Source: Inia geoffrensis
Lineage: Eukaryota > Chordata > Mammalia > Artiodactyla > Iniidae
NCBI GenBank assembly: GCA_036417435.1
Contig: CM070899.1
Location: forward strand, 171,645,494-171,709,493
Reading direction: 5' to 3'
Length of the DNA: 64,000 nt
The position numbers and the translations under genes are program-made. This document shows, piece by piece, positions 43,840 to 54,960 of this stretch (position 1 is its first letter; each line of letters begins with the position of its first letter). The notes beneath the pieces were generated by a model. That model had not been told where the DNA came from and did not search any database. It saw only the letters and a list, made by a program, of their open reading frames with translations.

Positions 43840-44160
43840 CAGGCACATTTCTTGTTGCCCCAGGGCCTTTGCACTTGCTCTTTCGACTATCTGCAGTTCT
43901 GTTTCCCCAGATCACCATGTCACATAGATGTACTTTTCTCCTTCTTGGAGAGCCCATTGGACCACACTGCCTCAAGAAAACTTCAGCTCAAACCACTCCA
44001 GAGCCTGTACTCCCTGTGGATGCTGAGAACTGGCTTCTCCTGTTTCTCTACCTGCCTAGGTTATTGGCATTCTGTACTAGTAAGGAGTTTTAGCCACAGA
44101 CTGGCCTCAGCATACCTGCCCCCACTGCACCCATGCCCATTCTTCTTTTTAACATGTTCC
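43840..44160 (+). repeat. L2 fragment
   Basis: GCCCCAGGGCCTTTGCACTTGC at 43856-43877 followed by CTGTTTCCCCAGATCACCATG is the L2 segment CTCAGGGCCTTTGCACTTGCTGTTCC... CCCCAGATCTCCAC. The downstream match (AGAGCCCATTGGACCACACTG) is weaker. The roughly 100-codon frame here is a repeat translation. Confidence 0.68.
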
Positions 44161-44805
44161 TAAAGGAAGCAGTTAAGAAACAGGCTCTATTAAAAATATG
44201 GCATTGTTCTGTTTGGTGGATATTGTGATTATTTTCATTGATTTTCATCTTGGACTTCGTTTTCCCTATGCATAAGCCTGAATATGTGTTTTGTGTAGGT
44301 TTTTTGCTGGATTAGAATCAGATAGCAACTGGAAGATAATTTCATTTAGGACAGATGTAGCCAAGCATGTGGTATTCGCATGAGTTATATGAAGAAAGTC
44401 AAGTCATGTTATGAACAAATGAGTTCTGAGTTTCTTTTGAGTCTGGGGACATTTATTTATCTTGGATTGTTACAGAGATTTTCTGGACTATTTTTCTGTA
44501 ATTACCTTGATTAATATTTAAGTGGTATGTTTACATTTTGAGTTGATTTATGTGATGATGCTTTGCTTTTCCTCCACTGAAACACCCAGGTTTCTCACAT
44601 TACCACGTGATAGAAACCATCTCCCCACTCCAGGTCTCCAGTTGAAGGATGGCAGCACACCCACGCGGATATTCTGAAGCAGCAGTCTTCCCACAGCCGA
44701 AATGTTCCACCTGAGGGCTGCCCTTCCACATCCCCATGCCATTTATAGATACCTCCACTCAGGGCCTCTGTGACCTGCAGTAAATTTAAAAATACACTCC
44801 CTAAA

Positions 44806-44808
<3 letters not shown>
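44161..44808. other. Unique sequence, nothing recognised
   Basis: No repeat or exon recognised ahead of the GT microsatellite. Confidence 0.5.

Positions 44809-44848
<40 letters not shown>
44809..44848. repeat. (GT)20 microsatellite
   Basis: Longest pure dinucleotide GT tract in the window, followed by GCGCCTGTGTGTACAC. It supplies the poly-Thr/His stretch in a spurious 150-codon minus-strand frame. Confidence 0.97.
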
Positions 44849-44852
<4 letters not shown>

Positions 44853-46441
44853 CTGTGTGTACACGCTGTAAACGAATCGCCTGTGTGTTATTTTTCTGCT
44901 AGAAGGGCAGGGGGAGATATTGGCATCTCCCCCCTCCCCCACCCTGGTGTTTTCCTGGTTTTGCTCTCCCTCCGTTTCTGTGGGAGGGGGCCTTGGGGCA
45001 GGGGCAGTGTGCTTGCCTGGCTGGCTGGGTGACCTTGCAGAGGCCACCAGCCACTGACAGCTCCAGGAACCTGGTATCCAGTCCTGATTCCAGTGCCTCT
45101 TTCATATCACATTCTAAAGAAATCCCTCTCTCATTCCATCATTAGTGAAACAGTTCTTACCATATACTGTGTTCTTGTTAAAGTTACAAAAGCACTGTGT
45201 TAGCTGACCACCATGCGGATTATGGGAAGTGAAAATGATCATATCTGTGATCCCCCAATAGTTTTTTCCCTTCCTTCTGTCCCAAAGCATTCTTTTCTGG
45301 AGCTGGCAAACGTTCATCCCTTTATATACTCCAACCCCTACGCCTCAAGGTCCAGCATTTCATGACGAATTTAGACGGAGGCAGGTCCATCCATTTCTAC
45401 ATGGTGATTGCAGATAATTCCATAAAAGCCACTCAGTAAGAAGGACCTGTGAGGGTTACTTTCTTATCCCTGTTTTTCCTTAGGAGACTTTCTTAAGCTA
45501 AAGGTCAGTGTTTGTGAAGCATTCTGGCTCATGGGTTTCTTCTTTCACAGAAACATGAAAACTCATTATCTTGTCTTAAAAAGAAAAAAAATGTTGGCAT
45601 CCACGTCTCTGTGGTCTGGTAGAAAGTGGGCTGTGGGCTGAGCTGACCTGTCCGCTGCACACCTTGACTTTCATAATCTCTGTTTTTGCCACTGAAATCT
45701 TAGGTTTTTCCATTTGCTAAACTTGGATGTGAATAAAGAAACCAGCTTTGCTGTAGGTAATTATCTTAGAGGAGAGTTGATTGGTGTCATGTTATTTTGT
45801 TAGAGAAATCTCAGCCTATTCACGATGCATCTTTTATCCCCTTATCTCTATAAATGCACAATTTACAGAGATCTGCAACCCAAAAGGTATTGTTCTAATT
45901 AAATCAGTTTGATCAAACATAAGAATTTTATACATGTTACTTTTTACAGCAAAGACAATAGAAGATACTTCTGCAGAAGTATTCTGGATACTTTAGGTTA
46001 TATTTTATTATTACAGTACATTCTCAGGACCAATGATAGTAGTCTGTGGAAATAACTTTATTAGGTTGGAAGCACTTGAAGACCTTAGAGTGGCCGAGGG
46101 CTGCAAGCTCCCATAGCGGAAGAGCTGCCGCAGCAGATGAAGGGGCAAGGACGAGGGAAGCGAGGACTCCCTCTTTCTGGTGTCGCTCTGTTAACTGTGA
46201 GGGCGGACGTTGCAGCATCTTGAAAGCGGCTGTGATGTTCCCCAGCCCCGTGTGAGGCTCGCTTTCACGGGAACTCCTTGATCAGGCGTTCAGCTAAAAC
46301 GCGGCGGCTGGAAAGCAGTGCTTGTGTTCTAATTGCCCAGTGGGCTGAGGTCTGGGGACAATAAGTGGATATCAAGGAAGGGTCAGGCTTGAAAGCTGGC
46401 AGCCCAGTGAGCAGACCAAATCGGAGAGAAGAAAGGATGAC
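44849..46441. other. Unique sequence with a G/C hairpin, no gene seen
   Basis: GGGGGAGAT (44910-44918) and ATCTCCCCC (44925-44933) form a perfect 9-bp stem with a 6-nt loop. 46080-46320 has more CpGs than its surroundings (about a dozen) but is too short and sparse for a CpG island. No exon recognised. Confidence 0.48.
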
Positions 46442-46529
46442 TTTTTTTTTTTTTAATTTACTTTGTCTAAGAGATTTTCTTAAACATTTTGAAATCTGCT
46501 TGATGAAGACTCATCAAATTGATTTTGGC

Positions 46530-46542
46530 GGGGGGGGGGGGG
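46530..46542. repeat. G13 homopolymer
   Basis: Thirteen consecutive Gs, with a second G-rich cluster (GGCGGCGGGGGGAAGG) about 45 bp downstream. Slippage-prone, and a possible source of assembly length error. Confidence 0.93.
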
Positions 46543-46737
46543 TGTCTTTGTCTTATTTTTTATCTTCTTCCAGGAGCTGCTTGGGCGGCGGGGGGAAGGC
46601 GCAGGTCAGAGCAGTGCCTGTCGCTCGGTTATTTCCTGCTCCCCCTTCAACAGCCGCTGTGCCAGAGTGCAGTGTTAAATATTTGGTGTATTTTTAAAAG
46701 ACTGCATGTCCTTTTGCTACTTTCTTGCCTTCCTTAT

Positions 46738-46815
46738 GCATATATATAATATAATGTGTATATACATATTAATATACATAATGTCTATGTATATGTGTGT
46801 ATATATGTATCTCCA
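46738..46815. repeat. TA/TG-rich low-complexity stretch
   Basis: Interrupted TATATA, TGTATA and TACATA units over nearly 80 bp; a decayed compound microsatellite. Confidence 0.85.
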
Positions 46816-48457
46816 TACTAGCCTTAGATTTTAAGATCAAGACATTTATAATAAAAGCAAATAATGGCACAGATTCCTCCAACCCCAATCCTTCTAGAAA
46901 GGATTTTTAAAGAAAAAAACCAATTTGTGCACGATTGCAAATCACCTCCCACTGACAATCTTGTACCAAGGAAGGCTCGGTGACATCACTTGCTTTGTCA
47001 CTTAGGGTTTTATGATTGGCCGGCTTTCATCCCTATAGCGAGGCTTACCCCTTGCAAGCTTTTTTTTTTCTTTTTAATTGTAGTCATTTTTGGATCTGAT
47101 TGCACCAGCCTTTGCAACACCGAAGTCCCTCACCCCAGAAGTCCAGGCCTCTTCCAGGGCGTCTGATGGTGTAGAGAGTGATTGGCAAGCCTAGAGTGGA
47201 CTTGGGGGTGGGGTCTGCAGTGACTGGTACAGGTGGCAGGAGCTGCCCTAGAGACTAAACGCAACACCACTGGGCCCATTATTTTGGTTGGAAATAAGTA
47301 AGAAAACCTTTCCTCAAAGTGGAAACAAACAAATTATCCACTTCCACCATCAGCTAATTGAGGCTGTCTCTCAATAAACAAGAGGATTTTCGGCTAACAA
47401 GCACTTTGAGGAATTTAATCTCCAGTGCTCTGCTGCCCTTCCCCCCATTTAATTTATGCTCACTAAAATTTTTCGTAATAACATTACACATTAGTGATAC
47501 TGTCCCGATTTTTGCATCCTCATGGCTTAAAAGTCTGTGACTGTCATTTAATTGCCAGACACTTTTTTTTTAATTGGAATTAAAATTAAATTGATTCAAC
47601 TCTTTTCTATTTTCTTGAATCTAATAAATCAAGAAAGGGAAGTGGCAGCTCCGGCAGTCCACATGCAGACAAGCCCCAGTCATATTAGGAGCATGGTGAC
47701 AACCTCCTGTTTTATGATAACCTCTTATTTTAAAGTCATGTCGAAGAGATGACTTTTAGTCCCAACATGTGAAATAAAATTTTAGAGAAATGTATTTGTT
47801 GAATATTTGAATAAGAGAATTACCTTCTCTTTATCTGTTTGTGGGTTGTTCTCAGTCACCCTTGTATGAAGGATGCTCAGCACCTAAAGTCACTATTTGA
47901 AAATTACCTTAATACAATGAGAGGAAAAGAGTGGCGTAAGTATGAAGAATGTAATATAAGGTCTTAAACACCTCTTTTCTGTTTAGCAGTATAAGGAGAT
48001 TTGAATGAACTGGCACATGGGGATTTAACACTTAAATTGTTAATATAATTTTGCTTTAAAACTCTCAATCACCCCATAAGATTGATCATTTTAAATTCCC
48101 TTTCTTATATCTCCTATATTCTTCACCCTATATTACCTTCTAATACAAGGGAAAGTAGTAGCTTTATTAGACTTTTTAAAATCCAGAATGTTCATTTATT
48201 AGAACTTGTCTGATACTTGAACATCTAAATAAAATACCCCATTGCTTGTCTGAGGAATATTTTTCCCCAAATGGAAATTTATTTTATGTGATTGTGATGA
48301 TGAAATTGCTTAGTACACGTTTTGAATCAAAAATTCATGGAGACCATTTAAATGTGCAAGTTTACGATAAAGTCTCTGGGGCCCTGGCACTGGCATATGG
48401 AAGCGTATTTAAGTTTATTTTTAATTTCCTTTATGGCTGGCATGGTTTCTTTGGGTT
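46816..48457. other. Unique sequence, no gene seen
   Basis: Mostly AT-rich unique DNA. No transposon relic recognised, so this is one of the quieter intervals; 47340-47760 is CNE-like in texture but has no distinct motif cluster. Confidence 0.48.
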
Positions 48458-48488
<31 letters not shown>

Positions 48489-48490
48489 AC
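48458..48490. repeat. (CA)13 microsatellite with TACACAC end
   Basis: Pure CA to 48483, then one interrupting T before three more imperfect units. Confidence 0.95.
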
Positions 48491-48559
48491 TAGCAGAATG
48501 CATAAACAGGGCTGTTCCAAGTTATCGAGGCAGTTTTCTGAATGAGCTGCCAAACTGAA

Positions 48560-48960
48560 ACTAATATCTTTCTGTAGAGTCATCAGGACAAAAGCCCATC
48601 ATCTGCCAGCACTGCCTGATGCTTAACTCACCGTGAAGTTAATGTGGATTCTGTGTATATAAGGAAGTGTGATCAGGGGGAAACAGACGATTCTTTTAGA
48701 CTGTGTGCAGTTAAATCCCATTATGGTACATATCCCGTCTTAATTAGTTCTCATCATATAATGTGATGTGGCCAGATTGATACCATTAATAATGATGATG
48801 CTGTAATAACTTGGCCATTATCGGTACTAGGAACTCCAAGTGTCAAGTGAAGCATTTGTATTATTTTAAAAATACAATGAATTTAAAATTAATTTTGAAG
48901 TGATTTTGTATTACACATAAAATAAAATCCTTGAAACTCAACAAATGCTCTTCTTTCCTG
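48560..48960. promoter_or_regulatory. Candidate conserved non-coding element
   Basis: Repeat-free block with CGTCTTAATTAGTTCTC near 48738, TTGATACCATTAATAATGATGATG near 48777 and AAAATTAATTTTGAAGTG near 48886: TAATTA and TTAATAATG words typical of homeodomain-bound enhancers. Inference from composition only. Confidence 0.28.
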
Positions 48961-49309
48961 TGATAACTAAAAAAGGCAGCTCTCCCTTATCAGTTATTCT
49001 TTTTTCTCAATGAAACTGTATGTAGAAACGTCGTATATAAAACTAATCAAAGCAATCGTATTTTATTAACATAAACTTTGTTTTAAGGTCAAAGGTATTA
49101 CGTTTATGTATTCTTAATGTAAGTCATTGAGAATTTCGAGTCGCCTCTGCAGAATCTTAGAATTCTGAGAAATATTTTTTGCAAAGCGTCCGCTTACTGG
49201 CTGGAATCCACACTCTTTGATTTGGTGATTTTCTTACTTTCAGCACAACCTAAATTTCTACCTGATGTGTCCCTTTTGCACCAGCCAGACAGGTGAGCAT
49301 CAGGGTTCC
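48961..49309. other. Unique sequence, nothing recognised
   Basis: AT-rich spacer between the candidate element and an L2. Confidence 0.5.
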
Positions 49310-49612
49310 AGGACTGCACGCCCTCCGTCTGGAATGCTTTTCCCTCCTCATTCTTTCCACATTTTTCCCGACCTTCAAGAATAACTCAGAACCTTCTTTC
49401 CTGTAATTTGTACCATTTCATGACATCTCTCGCATTAATATCCTTGGCTCTATAAAGCTGCTTAACTGCTTACATGTGTGTATCTTGTCTTCCCACCTAG
49501 ATTGCAAACTTCCACGGTTCAAAAATAAGAAGAAAAATTAGCACTGTTCCCAAACTCAGCCTAGCATTGTGCTGTGCATATAGTTGCTGTTCAGCTGATA
49601 CTTGAAGGGTGA
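49310..49612 (+). repeat. L2 3' end, about 300 bp
   Basis: Good block order: CTGGAATGCTTTTCCCTCCTC, CCGACCTTCAAGAATAACTCAGAACC, CATTTCATGACATCTCTCGC, CTTGTCTTCCCACCTAGATTGC, and CCTAGCATTGTGCTGTGCATATAGTTGCTGTTCAG. This is the standard L2 3' region ending at CACATAGTAGGTGCTCAATAAAT. Confidence 0.78.
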
Positions 49613-51114
49613 ATTTGACAGTCGTATCTTTGAAAAGTCCATTTTGAACAGCCCTACTCAAATAGGTAGCACTTCAGTTTATTTCCGTTTGGCCGTGTGT
49701 AAGTTGGGGTACATTTTCCTCGAGAGCATCATTATGCTTCAGGACCCATACTTGGGTCAACCACCCAACCAGCACAAAGGACATTGTTTCCATGACCGAG
49801 CGGCCAACCGTGTAACACGTTGGAAGGAGGAAATGCTTTCCTATCCCTGCCCGAAGGATGGGAGGCTGTGGCCTTGGGGCCTCAGCTGCAGAAGAACTCA
49901 GAGCAGGGATGGGAGCCCATAGCTAGGACTCTGAGGGCTGCCCTTCTTCACTTTCTGTAAGAAGAGGACCTTCTTTCTTGGAGCCCAGGTGCTGTCATGT
50001 GGAAAATGAAGAGCAGTGACCAGGTGGCTCCTTCAGTGGCAGGGTGTGTGCGTGGGTTTCCCAGAAGCTGGGATGACCTCGCCCTTGGAGATGCAGTCAG
50101 AGAGCATGGTCTGGAAGTTGGAGGGCTTGCTAAGTCCTTTTCCTAGCGTTGCCATTGTGGTGGGATGCTCAGAAAGCTGCTTCTCTCCTTTCGTTTACCC
50201 GAGAGGAGAAAGGTAGCATTCTTCATCTTAACAAGGTTCCTGTAAAGCTGCAGGTATGAAAAATGGGCCCATTCACCCGCTAGGGGAGGAAAGGAGGTAC
50301 GCATTTTTCATCAAACCTTGTGTGTAAGTAGCGAATGTTTTCTCAGAGCATGTGTGTTTCCTTACCCAGCTCCAACTTCAGCCTCTGCCCTCGGCCCCTC
50401 CCTCCAGGTGACAAGTAGAATCAGCATTATTGCATGCTGAGCAGCATGAATTCTGACATTGTATAGAAATGGCTATGGCTGTTGGTACAACCTTGAAAAA
50501 TTATCAGCTGAGATTTACCAGGACCCTATAATGTGGTTATACAGGACGTGCAGGTGGTTTCATGGTCAACTCAGAAAGCACGCTGAGGGGCTCTGGAGAA
50601 TTCAGGAAGGAAGGAGACAGTCCACACCCTCACAGAGGTTAAAATCTAGTTGTGAAAGTAAGGCATCCGTATGTGCAAAACTCAAGCGTGCAAAAGACCA
50701 GCTGATGTCTTACTAATTAGTCATGTGGTAAACAAAAAGTGCTTGAATTCAAAACAGGCCGTCTCTCCGATGTCCGAAGTGATTTGGAAGATTTTGTGAA
50801 AGAATTCCCAGTCGGATTAGGATGTAAAGTGGTAGCAGAGCTGGTAATGGGGAATATTTACTGTTTCTTATTTGTTTTCTCATTGTTCATGTGTCATAAT
50901 GAATACATTACTTCCAATCAGTGAATATTGTTATGTAAATTTCAGAGCAATTATCTATACCTTTTTAGCCGGGTATTTTAATTCTCATTTATGTAATTTT
51001 GCTTTTTTTTTTTTGTCACCAAACAGGTAGGAATCTCAGGCAGCCCCGAGATCTGTAAACATGGTATTAAATGACTTACGTGACGAGCAGCGTGGGTGGT
51101 TACATCCTTGCTGC
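49613..51114. other. Unique sequence with a small L2-like remnant
   Basis: CACACCCTCACAGAGGTTAAAATCTAGTTG near 50624 resembles the reversed L2 block CCTGCCCTCATGGAGCTTACAGTCTAG. The 106-codon frame at 49602-49922 has no domain. No other feature seen. Confidence 0.45.
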
Positions 51115-51232
51115 TCTGATGGGGTCCATGGACCAGTGGCATTACCATTACCTGAGAGCTTGTTATAAACACAGAATTTCAGGCCCTACCTGAGACCTGC
51201 TGAATCAGAGTCTGAATTTTCACAAGGTTCCC
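51115..51232 (-). mobile_element. MER5A-type hAT relic
   Basis: GGGGTCCATGGACCAGTGGC, TTACCATTACCTGAGAGCTTG and CCTACCTGAGACCTGCTGAATCAG match reversed MER5A (GGTCCCCGGACCAGCAGCATC, CACCTGGGAACTTGTTAG, CCAGACCTACTGAATCAG). The terminal inverted repeats are lost. Confidence 0.72.
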
Positions 51233-52639
51233 AAATAACACACATACAGTTTACTCAGTTCCATTCTCACCAATTCTGTGGGAGCTTTTTACAAAATTGT
51301 GAAGGTGGGTGCTTCTCCGTATACATATAATCACTATGTATGTAATTTTCCCTGAGCATATGACACATCATTGAAAAGTTTTAGAGTGTTCTGGATGACT
51401 GATTTCTGGCTATAGTTAAAAGTTAAGTGAGTACCTAAACTATTTCCCCAGCACTTGAAATTTTTCAAAACTCAAACCATCCTTTGGAAAACATTGTTTT
51501 CCCTTTTATATCTGAGTCCATATGAATTCAATTTTTGTGGGAAATTTAAGCCACATGTTTCTGATTCATTTGCACTTAACCCTTGAGAAGGTTGTGTTAC
51601 AACAAGCAATTGCCTGTCCAAAAAAATCTCAGTCTTGGAGTAAATCCTTCGTAAGGGCAGAGAGAAGTGGGGAAAAGTCACTGGAAAGACCCCAGAGAAG
51701 TTGGAGTTTGGGTTCCAGGCTCTGAGCCTGGAGACAGATCTGTGCACCCTCCCTGTGTGGACAGTTTCTATTTTACACATCCTTGGTGGGGTGACGTCAG
51801 AGGATTGTACAGGCTTAGGTGCTGAAAAGGAACAGGACACGTGTAGGTGAGGCAGCCTAGCCCAAATCCATACTTTCACTAACCATACATTGACGTTTCC
51901 TATCCCTTTCTTCTACAAATTGAATTTATATCATTTTGTGAGATTTCTGTGTTTTGACCCCCCGGAGGGAACCTTATCCATATTTCCTATTAGCGACCTC
52001 TTAGCCATGCTGACAGTGTGGACAGAGGCCGCTGGGGAAGCCCCAGTGGGCGATGAACCTACAAAAAGCAACCTTGGTTACCTTTACTCTGAGTATTATA
52101 GTTTGAGCTGATGTGTACCAGAAAAATTTTAAGATGCATTAAAGCTTCTTTCTGCCTCTTGGTAAAGCTTGAGTTCTAGCTTGCCGAATCATATATTCAA
52201 TGTGACACCTTTTTTTCCCCTGACTGGTGGATGGTATGTATAAACACATGTGTCCACATATGAGAATATATGTCATGAATAAAAAGTTGAGTGTTTACAG
52301 TGGGAGAAAACAATGATCAGTAAATCATGTTTTCTGTTTAGGCATCTACCCTTACATTTAGTGAGTTTTGTTTAGATAAGAGGACTTGGCTTGATTACAG
52401 TTCTTAGTAGCCATTGATAAATGAAAGGGCATTTGAATTCCGTGTCTAACACATTATTCTAAGGAGCCAGCAAATACATATTCATATGACAGATGCTCTA
52501 ATCAAAGCTGAAGTTCTTACTTAAATATTTTAAAAAGCAACCTTGGCTCCGGAAGGCAGAGAGAATGCTAGCTGAGATTGTGATGGTGATTTTGCCAGAT
52601 TTCCCCACGCTGTAGGCTTTCACACGGTCGTCCTTTGTG
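51233..52639. other. Unique sequence, no gene seen
   Basis: The 135-codon minus frame at 51472-51879 is the longest here; it lacks a recognisable domain and I treat it as chance. No repeat family recognised. Confidence 0.47.
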
Positions 52640-52956
52640 GCGGCACCTAATACCTTCAAACGTGCCCTGCCCGTTCTCTGGAAAGAAACCTTTTCTGCTC
52701 TGTTGTCAGCTGCCTGACTCTTGCTCCCGGGATCACTCCATGTCCGCCTGTGAGCCTTCCGTGTACCCTCTGCCTAGGGTCGGTGTCCACCATCTGTGCT
52801 CCCCACACATTCTGGGCTTCCCTCTGTCCTAACATGTGTCACTCTGGTGTATAATTAACTGTTTACGTGCCTGTCTTCCCCTGGGTAGTGACTCTGTGTT
52901 GCCCTGTGCCTACCACCTATACACATCTAAGTTGTTGGATGGATAAACCTGTGACC
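52640..52956 (+). repeat. L2 3' end interrupted by a SINE at its tail
   Basis: CAGCTGCCTGACTCTTGCTC, CCATGTCCGCCTGTGAGCC, CTTCCCCTGGGTAGTGACTCTG and TAAGTTGTTGGATGGATAAA follow L2 order up to the terminal TTGTTGAATGAATAAA. The CHR-2 SINE inserted just after this end. Confidence 0.7.
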
Positions 52957-52962
52957 TCAATA

Positions 52963-53020
<58 letters not shown>

Positions 53021-53324
53021 TTTTTGGCTGTGTTGGGTCTTTGTCGCTGCCCACGGGCTTTCTCTAGTTGCTGCGAGCGGGGGCTACTCTTCGTTGCGGT
53101 GCGCGGGCTTCTCGTTGTGGTGGCTTCTCTTGTTGCGGAGCACGGGCTCTAGGCACGCAGGCTTCAGTAGTTGTGGTATGTGGCAGGCTCAGTGGTTGTG
53201 GCGCACGGGCTTAGTTGCTCCATGGCACGTGAGATCTTCCCGGACCAGGGCTTGAACCCGTGTACCCTGACTGGCAGGTGGATTTTTAACCACCGCGCCA
53301 CCAGGGAAGTCCCTTCAATAGTAT
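52957..53324 (-). mobile_element. Long CHR-2-type SINE with expanded (TA)n tail
   Basis: The reversed body starts TTTTTGGCTGTGTTGGGTCT at 53021 and the reversed head ends CACCAGGGAAGTCCC at 53313. TCAATAGTAT occurs at 52957-52966 and 53315-53324 as the target duplication. The (TA)n tract therefore lies inside the insertion and corresponds to its 3' tail. The GTAGTTGTGG repeat units of the CHR-2 body are present at 53167-53200. Confidence 0.92.
52964..53014. repeat. (TA)25 microsatellite
   Basis: About 25 pure TA units, the longest simple repeat in the window; can form cruciforms and is probably very variable. Confidence 0.97.
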
Positions 53325-53671
53325 CTTAAACCAGCTCTTAAAAGCTAAACTTCTTCTAAGGATGCCAGACTTAAAATTTGAGCCTGTGGATTAAGTTTGT
53401 GGAGGATTCTGCAAGCAACTCTAGTGTTGTCGGGTCATGTCATACGGAAGCTGAACCTTGATTCTCTGCGTCTGATCTGGGCTCTTCTGGGCTGGTGACC
53501 TCTCAGACACCGTCTCTGGGTCGTAGGTCACTGTGAAGGAATGTGGCGGCTCACTTGGACCATCAAGACTAGAGAAGGAATCCAAGCAGAGGTGACCAAG
53601 GAGCCTTTGTTCTGTCCTTGGAAGTTAATGCTATGTGGTTTCCATTTGGTTATTCCACTCCATACCTTACT
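53325..53671. other. Unique sequence, nothing recognised
   Basis: Short spacer between two SINEs. Confidence 0.5.
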
Positions 53672-53905
53672 GCTCCATTCTTTTTTTTTTTTTTTTTGCG
53701 GTACACGGGCCTCTCACTGTCGTGGCCTCTCCCGTTGCAGAGCACAGGCTCCGGATGCGCCGGCTCAGCGGCCATGGCTCACGGGCCCAGCCGCTCCGCG
53801 GCACGTGGGATCCTCCCGGACCCGGGCACGAACCCGTGTCCCCTGCATCGGCAGGCGGACTCTCAACCACTGCGCCACCAGGGAAGCCCCAGCGCTCCAT
53901 TCTTT
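53672..53905 (-). mobile_element. CHR-type SINE with 12-bp target-site duplication
   Basis: Poly-T 53681-53697, reversed head ending GGGAAGCCC at 53889. GCTCCATTCTTT is exact at 53672-53683 and 53894-53905, with four extra bases (CAGC) between the head and the right copy. CpGs are largely kept, so this is a fairly young copy. Confidence 0.94.
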
Positions 53906-53989
53906 AGGTTGTTGAAAATGTATCCCAATTTTAAAGACTTTCACAGATGACATTTTCACAGTTTCCTTCTCTAACCTCTTCCATTATTC

Positions 53990-54440
53990 AGTTAATAAGT
54001 CTCACTGTCGGAAATGTACTCTCTTGTTCTAATCTAAATCCCTCAATGCCCGTTGTCCTCCATTCAGTCCCCAGCAGAGAGGTGGAAGCGGCTGGCCACC
54101 TCCAAGTGGTCTTCCCTGGCCATCCCTTGGATCGTGTATCATCTCCTTAGGGTTTCCAAAAGTTTCTCATTATATTTGCGAGTACAAACAAAACTTGAAC
54201 TTTCAGCTCCAAGTTTATCACCAAAATATCCAGCTTGTTTTGTCATCTCCTGCGCTCCTATGAGTCTTCTCTCAGGCTGTTTTCCTGTCTCCTTTTGTCA
54301 CCATCTCGGGACACCAAACTTACTCCTGTGCTCTGTCCTGCATCTGGTCTTCCCCTGCAATTGTAAGCTTCTAGAAAGCAAAGATTGCATGCCTCCTCTT
54401 TGTGTTTCCCGCTACACATAGTACGTTGAAATTGAATTTT
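53990..54440 (+). repeat. Diverged L2 fragment
   Basis: CTAATCTAAATCCCTCAATG and TCCTGCGCTCCTATGAGTC, then GCAATTGTAAGCTTCTAGAAAGCAAAGATTGCATGCC (TGTAAGCTCC..GAGGGCAGGGACT in L2) and a CTACACATAGTACGTTGAAATTGAAT end. The middle is weak. Confidence 0.55.
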
Positions 54441-54449
54441 CAGCAGCTG

Positions 54450-54960
54450 TTCCTTTGACATGCGTAGCATCAGTTCGTCAGAAGTTAATTACAAAATGTA
54501 GCTGGCAGGCTTAATTCCTACTCACAGGGAAAAGTCTGTATAGAGAAGAGGCATTTTAGAAAAAGAAGTTCAGCACCAAAATTTAATGTGAAAAGCGCAA
54601 TATGGAACAGATAAGATTCTGTGGTATGCATTTCAGAATTCTTTGTTTGTCAGCAAGGCAGCAGACATTTCTAGATAGCATTAAAGCATATTCCATTAAG
54701 TGTACTTCCATGGTGCAATCCAATATAGAAAGTGGATTTGTTGGTATTATGGATAATTAGGATACCAGTAACACCAATAATTACTGGGAAAGGATTTTGT
54801 ATGGCATAATTAATGCCCTCAAACTATTAGAAATTCTTGGATGAAAGAAGTGGGAGTTTTGGTATTGAAAAGACAAAAGCAAACCGTGTTTGAAATATGT
54901 TACCGAACATCATGTTTTCTGAGCACAGATTGGCAAAACATCAGGACATAGCTGTTGATT
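54450..54960. promoter_or_regulatory. Candidate conserved non-coding element
   Basis: Repeat-free with GAAGTTAATTACAAAATG near 54481, ATGGATAATTAGGATACC near 54750, ACCAATAATTACTGGG near 54773 and GGCATAATTAATGCCC at 54803-54818. The last is a near-perfect palindrome (GGCATAATTAATGCC) centred on TAATTA. Homeodomain binding is plausible but unproven. Confidence 0.34.

Noticed and set aside
44595..45047. 150-codon minus frame
   Set aside because: Contains a Thr/His run from the (GT)20 microsatellite; remaining residues show no family resemblance.
46080..46320. Possible small CpG island
   Set aside because: CpGs are more frequent than nearby, but the GC content and length are below usual island limits and no exon is near.
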